Source of the DNA: Bimuria novae-zelandiae CBS 107.79
Taxonomy: Eukaryota > Ascomycota > Dothideomycetes > Pleosporales > Didymosphaeriaceae
Length of the DNA: 64,000 bases
Reading direction: 5' to 3'
Assembly: GCA_010015655.1 (NCBI GenBank)
Contig: ML976668.1
Span: 596,561 to 660,560 of the forward strand
Shown here piece after piece: positions 11,092 to 21,918 of this stretch. How positions within the stretch are numbered: position 1 is the first letter of the stretch; each line of letters starts with the position of its first letter. Made by a program: the position numbers and the translations under genes. The notes under the pieces are model-generated. The model was not told where the DNA came from. It saw nothing but the letters and a program-made list of their open reading frames with translations, and searched no databases.

Positions 11092-11644
11092 TATCGCCGC
11101 CAACGACCAGGAGACGAGCACTGCACCATAACTGGAGTTCGGTGATAATTGATTGTCTTGTGAATTGGCGCCCGCACAGCAACCAAATCCTCACACGACG
11201 GATTGGTGGTGCTGTCTCTGCAAACACTACACGCGTTGTTGCCCCAGCATGAAGTGGGCCCGCCCCAACCTCGGCTCGCAAGCTCCAGGGAGCTATGACC
11301 CGCCATCCTCAGAAAATTAGGAATGACGTTTTCCTCGCCGATCTCGCCTTGGCCATGCAATTTCATTATGGACAATCGAGGAAGCGCACTGATGCGCACA
11401 GAGCCCACTAAGCCGCATCGGCTACGTGACTGCGGGCCCCAAACCTGCCATTGAGATGTCGTCTTGGCACCAGCCAGTGACGCTCGTATGTAGCTATGAC
11501 GTAGCAAAACAAATGGGATCAGGTCAGGTGAAGCAACGGCGGTACAAAAGGTTCCTTGTCCCCTCGACTTCTCAACCACACTTGACGCTCTTCCATCAAA
11601 TATACCCGCCTCACACAATCTCCATCACACTCTAATCACTCACA

Positions 11645-12311
11645 ATGGCTACTCTTCACTGTAAGTTGCTCTGCCCGTGCCGGGAGAGCTGCGAGCAAAA
11701 CAAAGCAATGCGGAAGGCCACGATCGGCGATCGCGCGAGCTCTGCTCACTGCAAAGCAGCTCAGCATCAACAATGAGGTTCTAGAGACGTTCTAACATGA
11801 TTTCTATCAGACCTACCTCCCGTTAAGCCTTCGGCCATCGCCCTCGGCACTGCCTTCAACCACGCCGTCTCCCTCGCTGTCCTCGGACCCGTCTTTGGCG
11901 ACTCCTACCGCCGCGCCCAGGCTGCCAACAGCAAGGAGGAGTTTTTCAACTCCAAGGAGGCTGCCACCGCCGCTGCCTCGTGGGGATCTTCCCTCGCTGG
12001 CTCCGCCATCCAGGCCTACGGTGTTGGTGCTCTCATCAACGCCACCGGCACTCTTACCTACAAGGGCGCTGCTTACCTCGGCTCCTTGATCTTCTTCGCC
12101 TCTGCTGCTCCTTCGGTACGTCTCCACACTCAGTGGCCTGTTTGGGAACGTGAGAATAGTCACTAATGGTGCATAGATCGTCTCCCAGGTCGTAACCGAG
12201 AAGCGTCCCCTGGACACCGTCGCTGTCGGTGCCGTCGCCCGCGTCTTCGAGACCGTCGGTCTCTCCCTCTTCCTTACCTACTGGGGCACCCGGACCAACC
12301 CCTTCGACTAA
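11645..12311 (+). CDS. Small multi-pass membrane protein, DUF1761-like
   Basis: Three exons (11645-11660, 11811-12115, 12177-12311) give 151 residues. Introns have GTAAGT/CAG and GTACGT/TAG borders, and the first shows the branch-like TCTAAC. The protein begins MATLHYLPPVKPSAIALG, then a hydrophobic helix with HAVSLAVLGPVFG, a polar linker (RRAQAANSKEEFFNS), two further Ala/Gly-rich helices (AYGVGALINATG and LGSLIFFASAAP), and a last one around VGLSLFLTYWGT. The layout, with a Gly-Pro pair in helix 1, resembles DUF1761 proteins. No function is known for that family; the assignment is by pattern only. CT-rich sequence with CACACA blocks just upstream is a typical fungal core promoter. Confidence 0.75.
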
Positions 12312-12561
12312 ATATCACCTTTGTTAGCGGATATGCGATGTTAGTCTAGTTATTTCCCTGGGCATTGATTGCTTTGCCTGTTTGTCAATGGGATCGAACG
12401 AGATATGAGCCCTATGAGGCCTGGTGCCGGCATGATTGTAACATTAACTCTGAATGGAACTGCATAATACATGTTCTCGTCTCCTCGCGCGTGATGTTTC
12501 CCTGCTCGTATCAACTATGACATCATGACGGGAAACAAACCCTTCCGCGTGAAGCTGCAAA

Positions 12562-12595
12562 TCGGCCACTGTATGACTGATCCCGGGGTAACACG
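12562..12595. repeat. 34-bp direct repeat, copy 1
   Basis: Begins TCGGCCACTGTAT and ends GGGGTAACACG. It matches 13196-13229 at 30 of 34 positions. The pair may bound a small decayed insertion or duplication of about 0.63 kb. Confidence 0.6.
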
Positions 12596-13195
12596 GTAGC
12601 TATTAAATCTTGTCCTTGTTTCCACGCTTCAGCTTTACACGTGGGCGTCGAACCGTGCATGATTGCTTTTCTACCCACGATGTCGCTATACCCTACTTCA
12701 AAACCATACGGACACAGTCTAATCGGCCCACTGTCGGCCTAAAAAAACTGGTGCTCAGTCACCCCAGGCTCGGTATCTATGTCCAAGACCTCGTGCACCG
12801 ATTTCTACGTCGCATGGCTGGGTACGTTCACGCCTTCACAATTGCACCTGTCAATCCCAACGCTCGTAAATTTTAAAAAATGTTTGTCAACTCCAGTATC
12901 AAATCCCATATAGCACCATCGGATGAGGCCCATGCCAAATGTAAACACTTTTTGAATGCATGCGCCCACAATATGATCCCTCATGTTCCAATCCCATCAA
13001 CCACAGCGCCATGGCTCCATAGCGCGAAACATTCATGCCGCGTGGCATAATGAGCCACTGTCTGAACACCCCGTTCCCAAAAGGTACCCTGCGTGGTTCC
13101 TGCGTTGTCGAAATGTCGGTCCAAAGTGCTCATGCAGCCAGAAGGCAGAAGTCGTGGCGGTAATCGGCCAACGGCCGGGTACGAAGTAGATGCAG

Positions 13196-13229
13196 TCGGC
13201 CACTGTATTACTCGTCCTGGGGTAACACG
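13196..13229. repeat. 34-bp direct repeat, copy 2
   Basis: Second copy of the repeat at 12562-12595, in the same orientation, with four substitutions. It continues into the sequence just downstream of the F-box pseudogene. Confidence 0.6.
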
Positions 13230-13451
13230 AAAGACCAAGACAAGTCTAAACTGAGAGGTCTTACACGACGTTGTACCTTCTCGATTGAGATACAAAAGCT
13301 TTTCCCTTGTACTGTATGTTGAAACAGACGAAAATCCCCATTACGACGAAGTCCAAAAGCCCGCGTGCTGTTGAACAAGGTCTCCTGCATCCATGTAAGT
13401 CAGACAGTTGCGATGAATGAGCTCCGAGAACACGAACCACATATTTGAGAC

Positions 13452-15227
13452 CTAGTAGTGCTTATATGACAAGTAAAAGCCGTGTGCTGGATTCGGAATG
13501 GAGATGTAATTGCGGCCTTTGCGCGGTTTATCGATCTGAGCCCCGCGCGCTCGACCGAACTGGATCACTTCGTCGTCGGTGTTATGGAGCGGCAGAGTCA
13601 CGCTCGCTAGAGCTGGACAGTACTTCCTCAGGTCCGTGTAATCGGTTAAAACATCACGAACTCGAAGTCCGCGCACCACGAGTTGCGTCAAGTTGGGAGG
13701 TAAGTTGTGGAACGAACCGAGTCGAAGGGTGTCGATGGTCAAGCTCTCGAGCTTATCGAACATATGGAGGCTTCCGAAGTCGCGCTGACCGATACCAGCA
13801 TTAACTTCATCTTCGCCTGCGTGCTCGCCCTAGCCTCCATATGCATATGTACTATCATAGTCCAGTGCTCTGAAATCGACGTCCAATGACTTCAACCAGT
13901 CAGCTCGACATTCCACGGCAGTCCTGAAGGCCTAGGAGCTGATATATTCTTCGTATCACATGAATCGACTGTGATGTCCTCCCCTGAACCTAAGAAACTG
14001 CAGATTTGGAACCGAGTTCAAGAGCTCCTGGAGCTGCCTGCTTTAGATGAATGCGTAGCCTTCCAGATACAAATGTGTGAGACCCGAAATGGCTCCCTTA
14101 GGCTGCAGAGACACCTTGGGGTCATGAAACGAGTTCGTGAGGATAAAGTTACGAACACGGAACTTCTAGTGTAGGTAGCGTGAGGAATGCAGTATATCCT
14201 GACAGGTCATTATAGTCGGATGCACCAATGTTATGTCCATGTATTCCATGCGTTCCTCGGGGATGGATATTTCTTCCACCGCGAGGAAGAGATCCTGGAC
14301 GTCTTGCACTGAAGGGTTGGCAGTCGCAAACAAGCCGTGCATGTATGGGAATCCGTTGGAAACTCCTATATCTGTACTATCGGAGCTGCTTCCACGAGGA
14401 GGATTGAGGATTATGCATCGCAGCTTTCGGAGTCGGGCAAGTAAGATCGCAAGAACCGCAAACAGATGGCGGTTCCGGACCGTAGCTATCCACACTTCAG
14501 CTTGGGGAAAGAGCATGGTGTGTGCCTGCTTGAACACAGCGTGGTCGGCCGTCTTCAACTTTAGTAGATTCCCATTACTTGAACAGTGAAAGTTCAGATC
14601 GATGCTCGTAACCTTTGCCGCAAGATCGTCTTGCTTCAGAACTTCTCTAGTGAATTGAACGCAACTTTCGTGGTATTGAGGTTTATAGACCAACTTTCCG
14701 AGACGCTTGTCATACTCAAGTTCACGACGCAGGATGCTAAAGAGGTTGAACAAAGCAGGTTGCGCCACATTCCGCAGCACCCTCGAGGTCAAGCATAGGT
14801 TGTACAGCGCCTTTCGATCGTTATCCAGACGGAGTTCAGCGGCGATGCTGTGTAGAGTTTCCGCGGGCAGCTTGAGAAAGAGAGTGGAGCCTGGCCGTCG
14901 TCGATTCTCTTGCTGCACTGGCTGCTCTTTCAGGCCCTGACCAAGCCACTGCTGAAGGAACGTAAGGCCCTGAGATGTGGGCTTCGCTTTAGGGACTACA
15001 GTAGACTTGCGCGGTTTACCAACCGCATTGAACTTGCTCGGTTTTGCAGCAGCCGGGGTAGACTTTCTCGGTTTAGCAGCAGCATTGGACTTGCTCGGTG
15101 CAGCAAATGCAGTGGAATTGCTCGTTTCAGCGACTGCAGTGGAGCGGCTCGGTTTTGCTGCAGCCGGAGTGGACTTGCTCGGTTTTGCAGCGGGAGCGGA
15201 CTTGCGACCGCTGCGTGTGGTCACCAT
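13452..15227 (-). pseudogene. F-box/LRR-type gene interrupted by in-frame stops
   Basis: From ATG 15227 one frame of 592 codons runs to TAG 13452-13454. The first ~85 residues are a basic repeat of AKPSKST-like units. An F-box follows (FLKLPAETLHSIAAEL, then LCLTSRVLRNVAQPALF, residues ~115-160). Leucine-rich segments come later, including GLTHLYLEGYAF, LQELLNSVPNLQFLRF and LESLTIDTLRLGSF. The frame is broken by TAG 14166-14168, TAA 14043-14045, TGA 13956-13958, TAG 13932-13934 and TAG 13830-13832. All five can arise from Gln or Arg codons by C-to-T change. The first stop could be removed by a 60-nt intron (GTGCAT to CACTAG); I found no good introns for the others. If functional, the protein would be the 353-residue N-terminal part. 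F-box proteins recruit substrates to SCF ubiquitin ligases. Confidence 0.6.
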
Positions 15228-15642
15228 GGCAGGTCGTGGGTGAACTGGGTGAAGAGTGGAGGCGAAGGGTAACGAAATGTCGAAGGCGTGGGCGGCGCGT
15301 TCTTTATAAACGTTTGTCGCCCGGGCATCGGGTCGTCATGTGACGAGCAAACCGTGCGGGTGCTTAGGGCAGGTGCGCTTGAGACATTCAACCCAGCACT
15401 TGAAAGGGGCCCGGGCAAAGCGAGCTCACATGCCAACCTCTAGGCCCCGCGGTCGGAGGCAGCCTCTAGTTAGAAATTCCACCTTGATCACGAACGCGTG
15501 CATTAATAATCTCGAAATACCCTTTATACGCCACTGAGACATAACTCAAGCTACATTATCCCAGCATTCCTCTACATGAAACCCGTCACTGGAACAAAGT
15601 CAACATATTTGGAGCCTATACTCGCACCCTCCTACCTCTGGT
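15228..15642. other. Intergenic region
   Basis: 415 bp between the start of the F-box gene and the stop of the NLR gene. It holds the F-box promoter. No RNA gene or repeat is visible. Confidence 0.4.
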
Positions 15643-18600
15643 TCAGATCATACCCCTACCACCCCTCCACCCCCATACCAAGCCAGGATCCTCTCTGACC
15701 CTGTGCCCCCACCCCTCCTTCACAGCATTTAGTCCCTCGCTCAACTCCCGCATCCCATGCACCACCCACCTCAATTCTCTTCCCTCTACCGTCGCAGGTG
15801 GCGTCCTCTGCTTCACCGCCTCCAGCAACGGTACGAGGCGCGAGAGATTGGGAGGAAGATTGTACCGCCACGATGCTTCGACCCAAGTAGTGACGGCCGC
15901 GCGATCTGTGAGGAACGTGGACAGGGACGTGAGCCAGGGGTACTGAACTGCTGGATTGACATGGGAAGAAGGATTTTGGAGAGCGCGAGTGAGATGGATG
16001 GGCCAGCAGAGGGAGGCGTAGCGGAGGAAGGGTAGGTCAGCGTCCCATTCCGGCTGTGATATCGCTGGGGTGGACGAAGATGGCGTGGTGATTCTTCCCG
16101 GTGGAGAGAGGTAGGGCTCGGAAGTTGAAGCAGCCGAGTTCATCGATTTGTACTCACTGTCGCTTGATTTGCTTGTTCGCATGCTGGTCGCACTGCTCTG
16201 TTCGTGTGGTGCGGGTCGTGGCTGTAAGACTTGCGGGGTCCGGTTCCCGAACGACCGCTTCGGGATGTCGAACGCAAGGAACGAGATAGTTGTCGCAGCA
16301 AGATGCGCGTGTGCGAGGCTCTCGTCACGCAGACCAAAAAAACTCGTTTGAGGATCCACGGTTAGAAGGTACTCTCTGACCGACTTGTGCGTGAAGATAA
16401 TGTTGCAGGACGTGACTTCGACTAGCCCACATGTAAGAAAGGGTATTTTTTCATTCGTGATGAAGTTTGCTCCTGAATCGATCGTACGTTGACCGGGTAC
16501 GACGTTGAGAGCTTTTTGAAACCCTCGCATGCACGGATTGTGAATCCCAAAGGTCAGCAATCGGAAAACGCTCGCGACGAACCGCTTCTCTGGCTCCGAA
16601 CTGAATTCGAGCAACCCGAGAATGCGAGCATATATCATCTCCAAACCATCCAGCTCATGAGGCCTTTCCAGTTTTGAGCGCCGCTCATCTGGGGACAGGA
16701 CCGGCGACCGCAAGTATTTAAGGAGCGAGCTAGCCCAGAGAAAGTTGCCGTGGCACCTCTGTGCAATCATAGTAATCAGTGATCGGTCCATGGATATGCC
16801 GAAGTACCCTTGGTTGGCAAGCTCGTGAAAATTTTCGGTGACGTAAACTTCAACATCATGCTTGTTGCTCTCCCTGCTGAGTGATAATAGGTGGGGGGCG
16901 TCAGAGGCCCACTTGTGGTATTCATTTGGAATTTTGAGATGGGGTCTGCTGAATAAAATAACTCGAGTATCCGTCTTTCTACAGAGCTCCGATATGGATC
17001 GAAGGAGAAGATCAACGTCGCTGCACTCGTCGATGCCGTCAATAACGAGAAATGTGGGATGTTGGTGGAGAAGCAGTGCAAGGATAGACAGGACCTCTTC
17101 TGACGTTGCTTTTGCCCGTGTGGTAGCTTTCCGTACGAGCAACGATACCGCGTCCAAGGTAGATCGGTGGCGACGATGAAGGTCAAGAAGCTGGTCTGTC
17201 AAAGCGCGAAACGCATCATCCGGATGAATGCAATACGAATGGGCTGCATTGAAGTGGTAAAAGACCGTGGAAGGAGGCTCGTGTTCGTCATCAATGCTTA
17301 GATTGCTTGCTTCGGTGCTGAGGTCATCTATGACTGCACCAGAGAGAAAGCTCTTGCCGAAGCCCGATTCGGCTTTTTTTGGTTAGTCTTTTGATCAATT
17401 ACAGGATCAGTTCGAGATAGCCTGCCAATCGACCTTCTTTGATGGCAACCATAAAATGAAAGATTTTGGTTGTGAAGAGGGACTAACCTTGTACGAAGAG
17501 AACTCTATGTTGCCAACCAGTCTCGAGGTGTTCTGTGTCATTGGCAGTTTCAGTGTCGAATGGAACGTTCCGCCAACGACAGTACTTTTCTTCACTGAGA
17601 AACCAGGCGCAAGTGTTAGGGTGTCGTTGGTTAAGTCGATGTACGTAGGCGTCTCGGTAAGAGCAGCTGTTGCCGAGCCATGTCTTGACTCGGTCAACCC
17701 TTCTCACTACACAAGGATCAGCCTGAAAGCACTATTTGCGCTCCATTCGAAGGATACGCACTTCGTTTTGCCATCCTCTGCTGCTTCGATTCGTCACTCT
17801 CGCCCGCCTCAACTTGCCTGTTGAGGAAGTCGGTATACTTGCTCCGGTGCTTCAAAACCGTCGCGTAGTCTTCCTCGTTCTGTCCGAACTCTGTTTCTAT
17901 CCATTGTCTATGCTGAAGAAGTCGCACCTCAAGTTGCGCAAAACGGGAGTCAAGCGGCCGCCAAAAGGGAGCAGGCGATGGCAAGCGATAATGGCGTGAC
18001 GCGACCCCTGCAAACTGTTACTTGAGAACATACATTCTTGCCTGACACCTGGGTCAAGATGCAACCTGCGTGGAGGTCGCAATAAGCTGTGCGACTTTTG
18101 CAATGTGAAACCCTTGTTTACGTGCGCCAATTATTGGCCGTCCATTTGCGTACACGCCGCAGCCGTTATTCCCAATGTGGAATCGCCCACCGGTAGATAT
18201 GGACATAGGAATTGCGAATGCCTATGCCCGTGGAATTATTGTACGTAAAAGTCACATACCGTGGGATACTCTGCAGAACATCAGGTGAATTCCAATAAGA
18301 AATTGCGCAAGCTCTGAGTAGACGGGAGACAACAATCTCGAACGTGCCTCGTGATGCCGGTGTTCGGAATGTTTCGGTCTTGTGTAGACTGCTTGAAGCT
18401 CTGCATAGTCTGGCAAGAGATTGCCGATGCTCTCAAATAAGTCTGCGACTTTTTCGAGTAGCGCAATGTAGCTGTTGGCGGTCTGAACCAGTCAGCAAGT
18501 TTCTGTAAGAAAGGCTGCGAGAGCAGAACTTTAAACAAGAGAAGTATCAGTTCCCAAAGCTTCTGACGCCATTCCGACTTAACAGGAATGTGGACCGAGA

Positions 18601-18700
18601 GGAAGTCAAAGTAAGCTTCCAGCCTGCGTACTAATACAGTGAACCTCCGTTCACATCTAGTCGAAAGTCCTCCGTCTTGCTGGTCCTTCCTATTAGCCAT
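15643..18700 (-). CDS. NLR-like NACHT-domain STAND NTPase
   Basis: Five exons on the minus strand (18700-18530, 18482-18260, 18007-17762, 17706-17488, 17372-15643) join to 862 residues with all phases compatible. The 47-nt first intron (GTTCTG/TTCAG) has a perfect CTGAC branch point and joins WELILLLFK to TANSYIALLEKVADLFESIG, the continuous helix seen in fungal NLR N-terminal domains. The central part has a linker WLGNSCSYRDAY, a P-loop GFGKS (residues ~291-295), Walker B FLVIDGIDEC (~397) and RVILFSRP, as in NACHT ATPases. A helical winged-type region follows (FTHKSVREYLL). No ankyrin, WD40 or TPR repeats are visible at the C-terminus, which is Ser/Pro-rich then helical. Such proteins act in non-self recognition and programmed cell death in filamentous fungi. 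The start is uncertain: an upstream ATG at 18885 could belong to an extra exon. Confidence 0.7.
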
Positions 18701-19596
18701 CTTTAGGTTTTCCAAAAGTGAAGCAACGCTGTCACAATGGGATGCTAATCGGGTTTGGAGCAATAATGTGCATTGTATAGCTTGAGCGCTTCGGTCGTAA
18801 AGAGTCCTATTCGACCTATAAAATTAGCTCGGTGTGAATACTCGTCAATGACTACTGACGTTTGCTCTTCCACTGTCAGGCCCATGGTTGTACTCTTAGT
18901 CGACCGCGACATCGCCCCGAAGTACCCCGACTTGAATTATTCGAACCTCTGTGTATGGATCCTAACGAATGCATTGACTGTCGCTCAACAATAGGCCCGG
19001 ATTTGAGATCCATGGGATGACGGGGGATGGCACAGGCATAGTACTGTATGACAAAAGAATTCGCAGACGAAGCTGAACTGGGCCATGTCGTGATTTCAGG
19101 CGGATTGCATGCGACCAACCCGCACGGACGGCTACCGAAAAGCGATAGGCGTGGGGCTTGTGGCAGGATCAGCGGGACGATACGCGGGAGATGTACCTGC
19201 AGGCGCAAAAGCCGTGTGAGTTGATGTAAAACGGCTTAGCAAACAGAAGAAAGAAACATGGGGGGCGCCAAGTCAGGGCCGTAAAAGCGTGGGTGTGAGC
19301 AGGGGGTATACGAAGCGGGGAGAACGTCGAGTGGCCTTCTGGGCGCTGACCGGCCCGACGGAACGTCCAACGAACACAAAAGCAAGCATGAAGTGGGCGA
19401 CGGCCGCCGTTCCAAAATGTGGGACTGGAACGGCAATGTGTGCGATGAAAGGTATCTTGGGTATCTTCTTCTCTCCAACCTGCGGCTGCTCGGCTTTAGC
19501 CAACGCCGCCGCCTCTATAATACAATAAATATTAAACTGCTGCGTGTAGAGAATGCTGCAGGCCATGCAGCGCGGCTCTCTGGTGTCTCGCTTTCT
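18701..19596. other. Region between the NLR and NEM1-like genes
   Basis: About 900 bp. The part next to 18700 may hold a further 5' NLR exon starting at ATG 18885 (MGLTVEEQTSVVIDEY), which ends in a stop unless spliced. The rest is 3' sequence of the NEM1-like gene. No other feature seen. Confidence 0.35.
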
Positions 19597-21297
19597 TCAG
19601 GCGGACTGCGGCTGACCCAGCCGCAGAGCAAGCAATGCGCGGACATCGGTGACATACTGCAAACCCTCGAGGAGGGGTATCAGATGCAGCAGGCCATGAT
19701 CCGTAGGGTCATTGATCCAGCCTTCGATGGGGATGGCATTGTCTGACGTCGATCGTTAGCCCGCATTGTTCGGCATGTCCGCGCGGGAAGCGCCTCACCT
19801 TCGTGAAAGACGTAGCACATGGGGCTGTTATCAATGATCATGACCCTGCTGAGGTCAGGCTCCACCTGAGCCAGATCCTTGATGTAAGCCCCGTTGCGAA
19901 ATGTGCAGTGCTGCCGGTAGTACCTTCCTGCGAAGTATTTGCGCTCCGTCTCCAACCAGTCGATGACTGGGTCTGCATACTCCTGCACGGACGCGGTGAA
20001 GATTACAAGATTGTACCATTTACACACCTGTGGCGAGCTGGATTAGCGGATATCGCCTACTATCGAGAGATAGATATACCTTTTTGAGGAACTCGTCGCA
20101 ATGGGGTCGCTTGTGGACATAATACAGGATGGGAACCTGCGGGCCTATTATCTGGCCGCCAGCTCCTACTGGCTGTTGCAGCTTCACTTCGACCATGTGG
20201 CCGGTCGTATAGCGACCGCCCTTGGCCATGCTGTGAATCAAGGTTTCATCGAGGTCTAGAATCAACGTCTTCTGGTGCGGTCCGAGCGAAGCGGTATTCG
20301 CTGCAGAATACGACGGCTGGCGCCGCGGAACAAGGGGCCGCGGAGGCTGTGGCGCTCGAGGAAACTTCGTCAGTTGCTTGGACGTTATAGGGCCTGTAGG
20401 GGACTTCAAGGCGTTCGCAGCTTCGGTCGAAACTTGCGTCGCGCCGCTTTTCGCGCTAGTCTTCTTTGCTGCCTTGCGCTGCCTCAGCGCTTCATCGTTG
20501 TGCAGTTTGATACGTATCTGTCGCTTCGCGGGTGCGATCTCCTCGCTCGTTGAAGACGCGGTTGACTTTGATCGCGTGTGCCGAGCGGGCGCATCGTAAT
20601 CGCCGTCTCTCGTTGATGGCCGCTCGCTTTCTACCTCCGAGTCAGATGTGATCACCGTGGACGTCGTCGAGGCAACCGAGGGCGATCGCTTTGGAGGCTT
20701 TTTGACCCTCTGCGAGGCAGTCGTACTTCTGCTCTTGCGCTTTCCCTTCTCCTGGGTGTCTGATGAATACGACGCCTGCATCGTCGCAGCCCGCATCTTC
20801 CGACGCGATCTTGTGAACGGATGACTCATGTGGTATACAGGTGCGATCAAGGAGAATCGGCCATCCTCATAGTGGAAACATGCTATCAAGTACTGCCCGG
20901 TAACAACAATGGGTGTGACAAGGAACTTGAGGCCCAAGACGACCACGTCTGATATCCTCTGGGGTATCAACCATCGCTTCGACTTTTGGGCTGCTGGGAA
21001 GGGCTCCTCTGATCGGTGCAGAAGCGGCGTCTTCTCGTCATAGTCGGACCGCGCCGTGTCTGTCTCGGTATAGCTCGCCCGGTCCATCCACCGAGGGACC
21101 ATGTTGTCTGATGCGTTCGTCGATGCTAAGGGTCCCGCGCCCGCATCATTCGACTGGGCCAGAGCTCTAGGCCGAGGTTGGGCGTGAAAGATGTTGCTCT
21201 CGGATGATGCGCGCGATCGTGAAGGGCTCGCTGGCGGAGTGCTGCCGATGTGTGCTAGTACATTCATGCTCTGCGCGCAGCCATGAAAGGGGGACAA
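19597..21297 (-). CDS. NEM1: Nem1-like nuclear envelope phosphatase (FCP1/SCP-type HAD)
   Basis: Three exons on the minus strand (21297-20080, 20027-19799, 19742-19597) give 530 residues. Introns are 52 and 56 nt (GTATAT/CAG, GTGAGG/CAG). The N-terminal ~110 residues are low complexity. A membrane segment follows (VLGLKFLVTPIVVTGQY, ~residues 116-142), then a Ser/Lys-rich basic linker. The catalytic domain starts near residue 340 with LILDLDETLIHS, carrying the DxDxT motif of CTD-type phosphatases. It continues with KRPHCDEFLKK, YNLVIFTASVQEYADPV, YYRQHCTFRNGAYIKDL, MIIDNSPMCYVFH and DNAIPIEGW. In yeast, Nem1 with Spo7 dephosphorylates the lipin Pah1 and controls nuclear membrane growth and lipid synthesis. 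Membrane segment, motif order and C-terminus all match that family, so the assignment is firm. Divergently oriented to eIF2B beta. Confidence 0.88.
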
Positions 21298-21918
21298 GCC
21301 TGGCTGTGCTACAGAGGGAGCTTAATGGGGAGTCGCAGGGCTCTCGTCGCGCCAGCAGTCCGCGTTGTTGGTGAATGTTTGCAGGGGCCGAGCGACGTTT
21401 CTTCAGCTAGCTAACAGGCACCAGCAGAAGCAAGCACCAAAGTAGCTGGCAGCGGGAATGTCGGGTCGCGAACAAGGCCAGGAGACACAGGGCAAGCGAC
21501 CCGAGGGCCTGTGGGAGAAGCGAATGCGATGGGTTTGGGGTGGTGAGAAGGGTGAGGCGGCCCACCCGAAAGCAATGTGATGTCAGGCGCGGGAAGCCCA
21601 AAATGGAAACCTTTGAGAACGGAGCCGGGGAGTCATACAGCCGAACTAGAAGACTCACAAAACGTTGAAACGCACGACAGGTGAGCCTTTTCTTGTCCGC
21701 CACACGCGCAAACACGCTCTAGTGTATCCAGGACTCCAGCAAAGCCCTTAGAAGTCTAACGACAACGAACCCTTCTGGAACCCTGGTCCAGTAAGACAGT
21801 CTCAATTACACCCCGCCGCGCACCGCACAAAGGCCACACTCCATTCCACGATTGAAGTGTCATACGAGTACACTTGCCACAGCACGCGAACGCACGCCCA
21901 ACAGCGCACGTCAATACC
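21298..21918. promoter_or_regulatory. Divergent promoter region between NEM1-like and eIF2B beta genes
   Basis: This 621-bp spacer separates the two opposite start codons, so it must hold both promoters. I saw no clear TATA box. Regulatory sites cannot be assigned from sequence alone. Confidence 0.5.

Larger units (their letters stand above)
12312..13451. other. Intergenic region with a diverged direct repeat
   Basis: About 1.1 kb with no convincing gene. It contains the 34-bp direct repeat pair listed separately (12562 and 13196). Frames at 12610-12876 and 12981-13295 show no domain character. Confidence 0.4.

Noticed and set aside
18270..18300. A frameshift in the NLR gene near the end of its second exon
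   Set aside because: The frame that seemed shifted joins the next exon in correct phase through a GTATGT donor, so no frameshift is needed.
18483..18529. A frameshift in the NLR N-terminal domain
   Set aside because: A 47-nt intron with a CTGAC branch point restores the frame and gives a continuous family-like helix.
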